Assembly (NCBI GenBank): GCA_039881145.1
Contig: JAYKKI010000037.1
Span: 11,979,501 to 12,043,500 of the forward strand
DNA: 64,000 nucleotides
Direction: 5' to 3'
Source: Druceiella hillmani
Lineage: Eukaryota > Arthropoda > Insecta > Lepidoptera > Hepialidae
Part shown: piece by piece, positions 58,523-64,000 of the stretch
Numbering within the stretch: the stretch's first letter is position 1
Layout of the letters: every line of letters starts with the position of its first letter
Notes under the pieces: generated by a model
What the model was told of the DNA's origin: nothing
The model's database searches: none
What the model saw: only the letters and a program-made list of their open reading frames with translations
Made by a program: the position numbers and the translations under genes

Positions 58523-61500
58523 GCTATATATTATGTAAAATAGATACTTTGAATTTGTAAAATAATGAAGTTGATAACTATTTCAACGATCTATCAGTAT
58601 TGGAGAAACATAGTGTTAAGTATCGGAGAACCTCAGCCATCTTTTGTAGATTATTTTGTAGTCTTGTCTAAATTCATTGTAAACAATGAGTATTAATGTG
58701 TAAGATATAGTAAACTAGCCATTAGGCTCAATTTCTACAAATGAAATCCGGGGAAATAATTTACGAACGTGTGAGAGCAAATTCAAGGCACAAAGGTAGT
58801 ATCAACGAAAAAACGTAAGTCACTTTATTTTTAAATTAAATTAAAGCAGTTCGTATTTTTAAATTTGTACATTGTAATTATTTTCTTAATTTTAACTACA
58901 CGACCCTGCCGCACGACCAAATGGCAAAAGTTGTTAATTATCATCCATCTGTAGTCAAAAAAAATTACGTGTCTGCATCTTAAGCATTGATGACAATTTA
59001 AAGCATCAGATTTAAAACATCATGATATTTCATATTTTACTTTGCATGTTAATTTGAAGACAAAACATTAATATTTCATTAATAATTTGCGACGTAATTC
59101 AAAATTAAAGCGGAGTCTTTTGAGTATTCAAATGCCGTAAATTAATTGGCGAGACATTTTAATTAAGTTTTGTGATTAGGATTGCATTTTGTGAAATATA
59201 ATATGTTTACTCTATGTATAGATGGATCCCTATATGTCATATACATTTTCTTGTTTACGTAAATATCTCTCGTTGGATACTAGAGGACTTTACAATTAAA
59301 ATTGTACACTAGCTGTAACTTAGTGAAGCAGAAAAGACCGTAGCAAGCCGGACAGGTTGTATTAGGTAACTAAAAAAATTTAACAAATTTTAAATATATG
59401 GAACGTCTCGCTCAATGCAGAGGTGGGTGAACCGGCGTAGGAAACAATTAGCTGACAAAATACTAGACATCCAATGTTGTTTACGAAATGTTTGTATAAT
59501 TTTCCTGGATAATTAATAATAATTTTATGTCTGTAATCTACATACATAAGAAAATGATAACGAGGCTATATCTACGCGTTTATCGTGTTACAAAATTGCA
59601 CGGATTTTAATGAAAAGTTGCAATTTTATATCTTGAAGGTTTGGTCAAAATCTACAGCAGAAATCATCTAAATTATTACTCAATACATAATAACTAATAA
59701 GAGTAATTAATGTACTTATTTAATCGACAGCGCTATCTGTTTTTTTCATAAGCAACCACCATAAATGTGAAGTTTTATAATTCTCCAATAGATGGCATAA
59801 ATTTTATTTCGTTACTATTTCTAACTGAATACAGTATTTATATCTACATATTAGTAAAATAATAAGTAAAATAGTCTAGGTTACACTCCAAGGTGCAACT
59901 CTGATTGACGAAGTATGAAGATTTAGAAATATGTATCATGGCTTTTCCTCCACAAAGACCGTGCAATATTACTTCTTTGGAATATAATGAAATAAATAGG
60001 TAGTGAAGTTTATAGTTTTTGGAATGGCCGATTATTTTGTTAAAAATGTATAATGTTTAGTTCACATATACTGTACACACATAGCATTTGACGTTATTAA
60101 AAATTCTTAAAATTAAAAAAATATAAATTTCTTTTAAATTCTTAAAAGAAATAAATAAAAATGTTTTTATTTTAAATTTTGATTTGAATTTAGTTATACT
60201 AATATATAAATTTGATAGTAATTTTGTAAATGTAAAGTATACACATATACATATTTTATAGCCAGTTTCATTGATTGATTTTGATACACTGAAATCGTTA
60301 TGCATTTTGAAGTTCTCAGATATTCCTACAAAAATCATATTTAGTATAAATCTACTTTATGCAGGTACTCTTGGTCCTATTTAATAAATAATAAAGAATA
60401 TTGTTACAACAGAAGTTTCAAAATAATATCTATAAAGAATTATTTAAAATAATAAGTCTAACAAAATAAAAATAAATTAGGGACACGTTTTTACTACTGA
60501 AGTTTTTTAACTAAATACTAACAAGTGTATTTTGAAATTGAGCCATTTTTATTCATTCTTTTTGAGATGGGTTTAAGATGGCTATTTAATTTGCAAAATT
60601 GAAAACAGTGTCTAAGAAAATAAAACGCCCCGTTAAATAAATTATTCTTCTACTTGATTATTTTGTATATTAATGCAATTAATATTTTTTATGCAAAGTT
60701 GACAAGTGTTACTTTTTAAGGCTTCATAGCTACACGGTAATAACGGAACGCTAATAATTTCATCATGTCCTTCCGTGTATTACAGAATCGTAGATCTTTC
60801 TGTGTGAGACCGATTGTAACAAAATTTTAAAGGTATTATTTTTATTAAATTTTATAGCAGTAGAATTATGAAAAGAAATAAAGCAAAACAATTTTTTTTA
60901 TATACATTAAAATTGGAAACGAAAATTCATCGATTGGTATGTTTTCTGATACGGCATTTCTTTGCGAATTAAGAAACTTTGAAGAATTTTGCACCGTCTC
61001 CCACCTTTAATTTTTTAATTAGGTAAATCGATAAAATTAAATTTAACAATGACAATTAACAAGTACTTTAATACAAAATTATTTCTGTCGCCTTGCATTA
61101 ATTAATTAAAGATATATAATGTACGAAGTTACGTGTTCTATGCCTATGAAAAATATAATAGATAACGTATTACGATATGGTGAAAAACAATATTCAATAT
61201 TTGAAAATAGTTTAATGGAAATACAGTGTATTTACATTTCCAAACTTTGTATAGTGTACCGTATTAATAGTTTAATCTTGCTTTACTCATTCATGCATAT
61301 GTATTTATTATTTTTCTAAAATTTCACCGAAATCTTCCTCATAGACATTTATCATTCACGTACAATCTTTTTTCAAATTCATTTCTTTAAATTGCTGATA
61401 AAGAATTAAAGTACCACGCTCTTAATACGTATGTCACGGAACGGACCCATATTTCCATTTTTTATAATGTATCAATTACGTGTTAAGTATTTCTGTCACG

Positions 61501-62029
61501 ATAATTTAGGCTACATAAACTTTTAAATATATACATAATATCTTTTTCTTACAGTAGTTGGACTTTTAATACTGACTGAAAGGTTTATATGTAACCATAA
61601 TTTGGAAGACGACAGCATTATTTTATTGCAAGGCAAATGATAAAATTGCTGAAGTATTTTCATGAGTGAAATTTATTGCAATTAATACATTACATATTTT
61701 CCCGTAATAAGTGATACATGGCACAAACAAAAAACAAATATTTTCTTTCGTGTATGCTAAATGCTAATGAGAGTAATAATATTTTGCTTACAATAAAATG
61801 TCCTTGAAATTATGTTAACATCACACGTGATAAGGTTTACATACGTAATAAATTTCTGCATAAGTTAATTAAATTTTACAATGAAAGTTTAATGGAAAAT
61901 ATTAGGATCAACAACGCAATTATGTCCATAACAAACAATGTCCTTAGCCTGTATAAGCAGAGAGCGATAGTTAAATTAGCATACACCACCATTTTACACG
62001 CATCCAAACAAACCGCCAACTGCACATTA
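58523..62029. other. AT-rich spacer
   Basis: No gene, RNA or confident repeat was recognised. Short frames here have no coding character. Confidence 0.45.
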
Positions 62030-62300
62030 AACGCACGACAATATCGAGAGGCGTAATAAAGCCGCGGGCCCTCTCCCGCGTAATATACAAATACGGCGCT
62101 GCCGCAAATTTCTATCAAATAAAGCCTGAAAACAAATTTCACAATAACAATATTAGCAGGGACGTAAGAGGCGACCGGTGAGTCGGCAACGAATACAGTT
62201 TGCAAACTGTAATTTAACAGCAAACAATGTTTTACGACTGACCGCCGCCCTCTGCTTGCGGTGCGGATGGCGACGCGTGTGCCGACTGACCCATTGCTAC
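62030..62300. promoter_or_regulatory. GC-richer island, possible conserved non-coding element
   Basis: The text AAGCCGCGGGCCCTCTCCCG, TACGGCGCTGCCGCAAATTT, GCGACCGGTGAGTCGGCAAC and CTTGCGGTGCGGATGGCGAC is unusually GC-rich and complex. The minus frame over it is hydrophobic but lacks splice sites or a domain. Its style matches the other islands in this half of the window. Confidence 0.35.
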
Positions 62301-62394
62301 GTTCTCAAAATGTTATTACGTGATAAAAAAACTTCTTGATTTTTATCAAACTTCCTCAGAGGAAATGAGACTATCGATAGCACTCTGTTTATAT

Positions 62395-62404
62395 ACACAC
62401 ACAC

Positions 62405-62457
<53 letters not shown>
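62395..62457. repeat. CA/TA microsatellite, left of the mariner
   Basis: A short (AC)n run is followed by about 49 bp of TA dinucleotide that ends directly at the mariner terminus. Confidence 0.95.
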
Positions 62458-62461
<4 letters not shown>

Positions 62462-63360
62462 GTTGATTAAAATGTAATGAGCTTCTTTTCGAAAATTATC
62501 TAGAAAATATGGGAACGTTCTAGAAGGTTTCATGATCGATGATATATAAAGGCTGCGGCATCTCACTGATTCAGTAGTAACTAAGACGCTGCACTGTTAA
62601 CACGTATGAAATATGAACGATATTAAGAAGCATGTGCGATACTGGTCTGGTCCCGCTACTGCCACTGCTACGCGTAACATAGGCCAAAGCGTAGCTCCTG
62701 AAACAATATTTGAAGCTACTGCAAAACGATGGTTCCAGCGGTTTCGTAGCAGCGATTATTCCGTGAGTGATAAATCACACTTTGGTCGACCGGTGGAATT
62801 GGATAGCAATAGGTTAAAATAGTTAATTGAAGAAGATAGCCGATTAACGACAGGCTGGTTAGTAACTGAGTTCGGTTGCTTGCACGGAACTATAGAGCTT
62901 TATTTACACCGCTTGGGAAAAAGCTTTAAATACGGTGCATGGGTAAGACATGAACTTAGACCGGACCAGCCGTAGCCTTACTGGGCTACGGCAACCTCCA
63001 TACCTCGTATAGACAAACAGACCCGCCTTAAAGTTTTGGGTTTTGGTTGAACACAGATCCCCACCCGCCATGTTCCCTAGACCTTGTACCCACTAATTAT
63101 TGTTTTGTTTGTCGCTCCGCAATGCCTTACGAGAAATAAACTTTGATGATGAAGACCATGTACGACAGTTCATAAGAGATTTTTTTCATTTTAAGCCACC
63201 TGGATGTTACGCAGATGCTAACAACTCCCTGCCAGTACGTTGGAGACATGTAGTAAAAATGATGGTGATTATTATATCGAGGATTAATTAATTTTTAAAT
63301 AGGAAATATAATCAAAAATTATAACATTAATGGCGGCTCATTACTTTTTAATCAACCCCA
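62458..63360 (+). mobile_element. Mariner element, mellifera-like, internally deleted
   Basis: The element is bounded by inverted terminal repeats: TTGGGTTGATTAAAATGTAA at 62458 and, in reverse complement from 63360, TGGGGTTGATTAAAAAGTAA. Left flank TA matches the obligatory mariner target; the right flank reads TG, probably a mutated TA. It is 903 bp, against about 1.28 kb for a full mariner, because the middle of the transposase is missing. It sits inside a compound CA/TA microsatellite. Confidence 0.9.
62613..63285 (+). pseudogene. Mariner transposase relic
   Basis: The frame starts MNDIKKHVRYWSGP at 62613; the helix-turn-helix region TIFEATAKRWFQRFRSSDYS and FGRPVELDSNRLK is followed by a stop, then LIEEDSRLTTG, LHRLGKSFKYGAWVRHEL and PDQ, which is the normal N-terminal half of a mellifera-type transposase. 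The D,D34D catalytic region is absent. The C-terminal end returns at 63105-63285 as LRNALREINFDDEDHVRQFI, RDFFHFKPPGCYADA and SLPVRWRHVVK. The material between (about 62970-63060) includes CGTAGCCTTACTGGGCTACG, a short palindrome. The copy cannot transpose on its own but could in principle be moved through its termini. Confidence 0.85.

Positions 63361-64000
<640 letters not shown>

Overview
The window looks like one stretch of an insect (at least arthropod) nuclear genome. It is strongly AT-rich. It carries a split gene with consensus GT-AG introns in phase register, and animal transposons of types typical of insects: a jockey-clade LINE, mellifera-like mariner, PIF/Harbinger, Helitrons, a tRNA-derived SINE and (TA)n microsatellites. 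Nothing bacterial or viral was recognised. I cannot fix the species.

Host gene. Seven exons on the minus strand (32552-32719, 29990-30125, 26857-27057, 23933-24131, 8197-8428, 3664-3873, 770-941) join with matching phases at every junction and give about 439 codons of open frame. The order is the second half of an extracellular CUB-like domain, one transmembrane segment, an arginine-rich stop-transfer, then a long acidic and Ser/Thr-rich cytoplasmic tail ending in a tyrosine-rich motif. Both ends lie outside what I can resolve: the 5' part is upstream of 32719 and the 3' part is beyond position 1. The other long reading frames over these exons are shadows.

Introns, low coordinates (1-32500). 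Mobile DNA has accumulated here. A decayed Helitron (about 4.5-7.96 kb) lies between two exons and is preceded by a remarkable promoter: a 10-bp-period array about 160 bp long whose unit is a heat-shock element, then an ATTGG box, a TATA box and a TCAGT initiator. A DDE-type transposase relic lies at 10.1-11.2 kb. A nearly full jockey-type LINE (about 12.5-16.7 kb) faces an inverted copy of about 525 bp of its own ORF1 (11.72-12.25 kb). A mariner C-terminal scrap (18.4-18.6 kb), another transposase relic (18.8-19.2 kb), a Harbinger relic with oppositely oriented ORFs (21.1-22.7 kb) and a LINE 3' end (26.6-26.8 kb) follow.

High coordinates (32.7-64 kb). No convincing coding exon is visible. 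The region is AT-rich and punctuated by isolated GC-richer islands (35.2, 39.5, 49.9, 52.5, 55.6, 62.1 kb) that look like regulatory or conserved non-coding DNA, as expected in a large 5' intron or upstream region. It also holds a tRNA-derived SINE (36.85 kb), tandem duplications (41 kb, 54.4 kb), a second Helitron helicase relic (44.1-45.1 kb), TA microsatellites, and an internally deleted mariner (62.46-63.36 kb) inside a CA/TA microsatellite.

Several near-perfect hairpins (1.6, 4.4, 11.6, 20.9, 43.2, 58.5 kb) are scattered through the window and are not explained by any gene.
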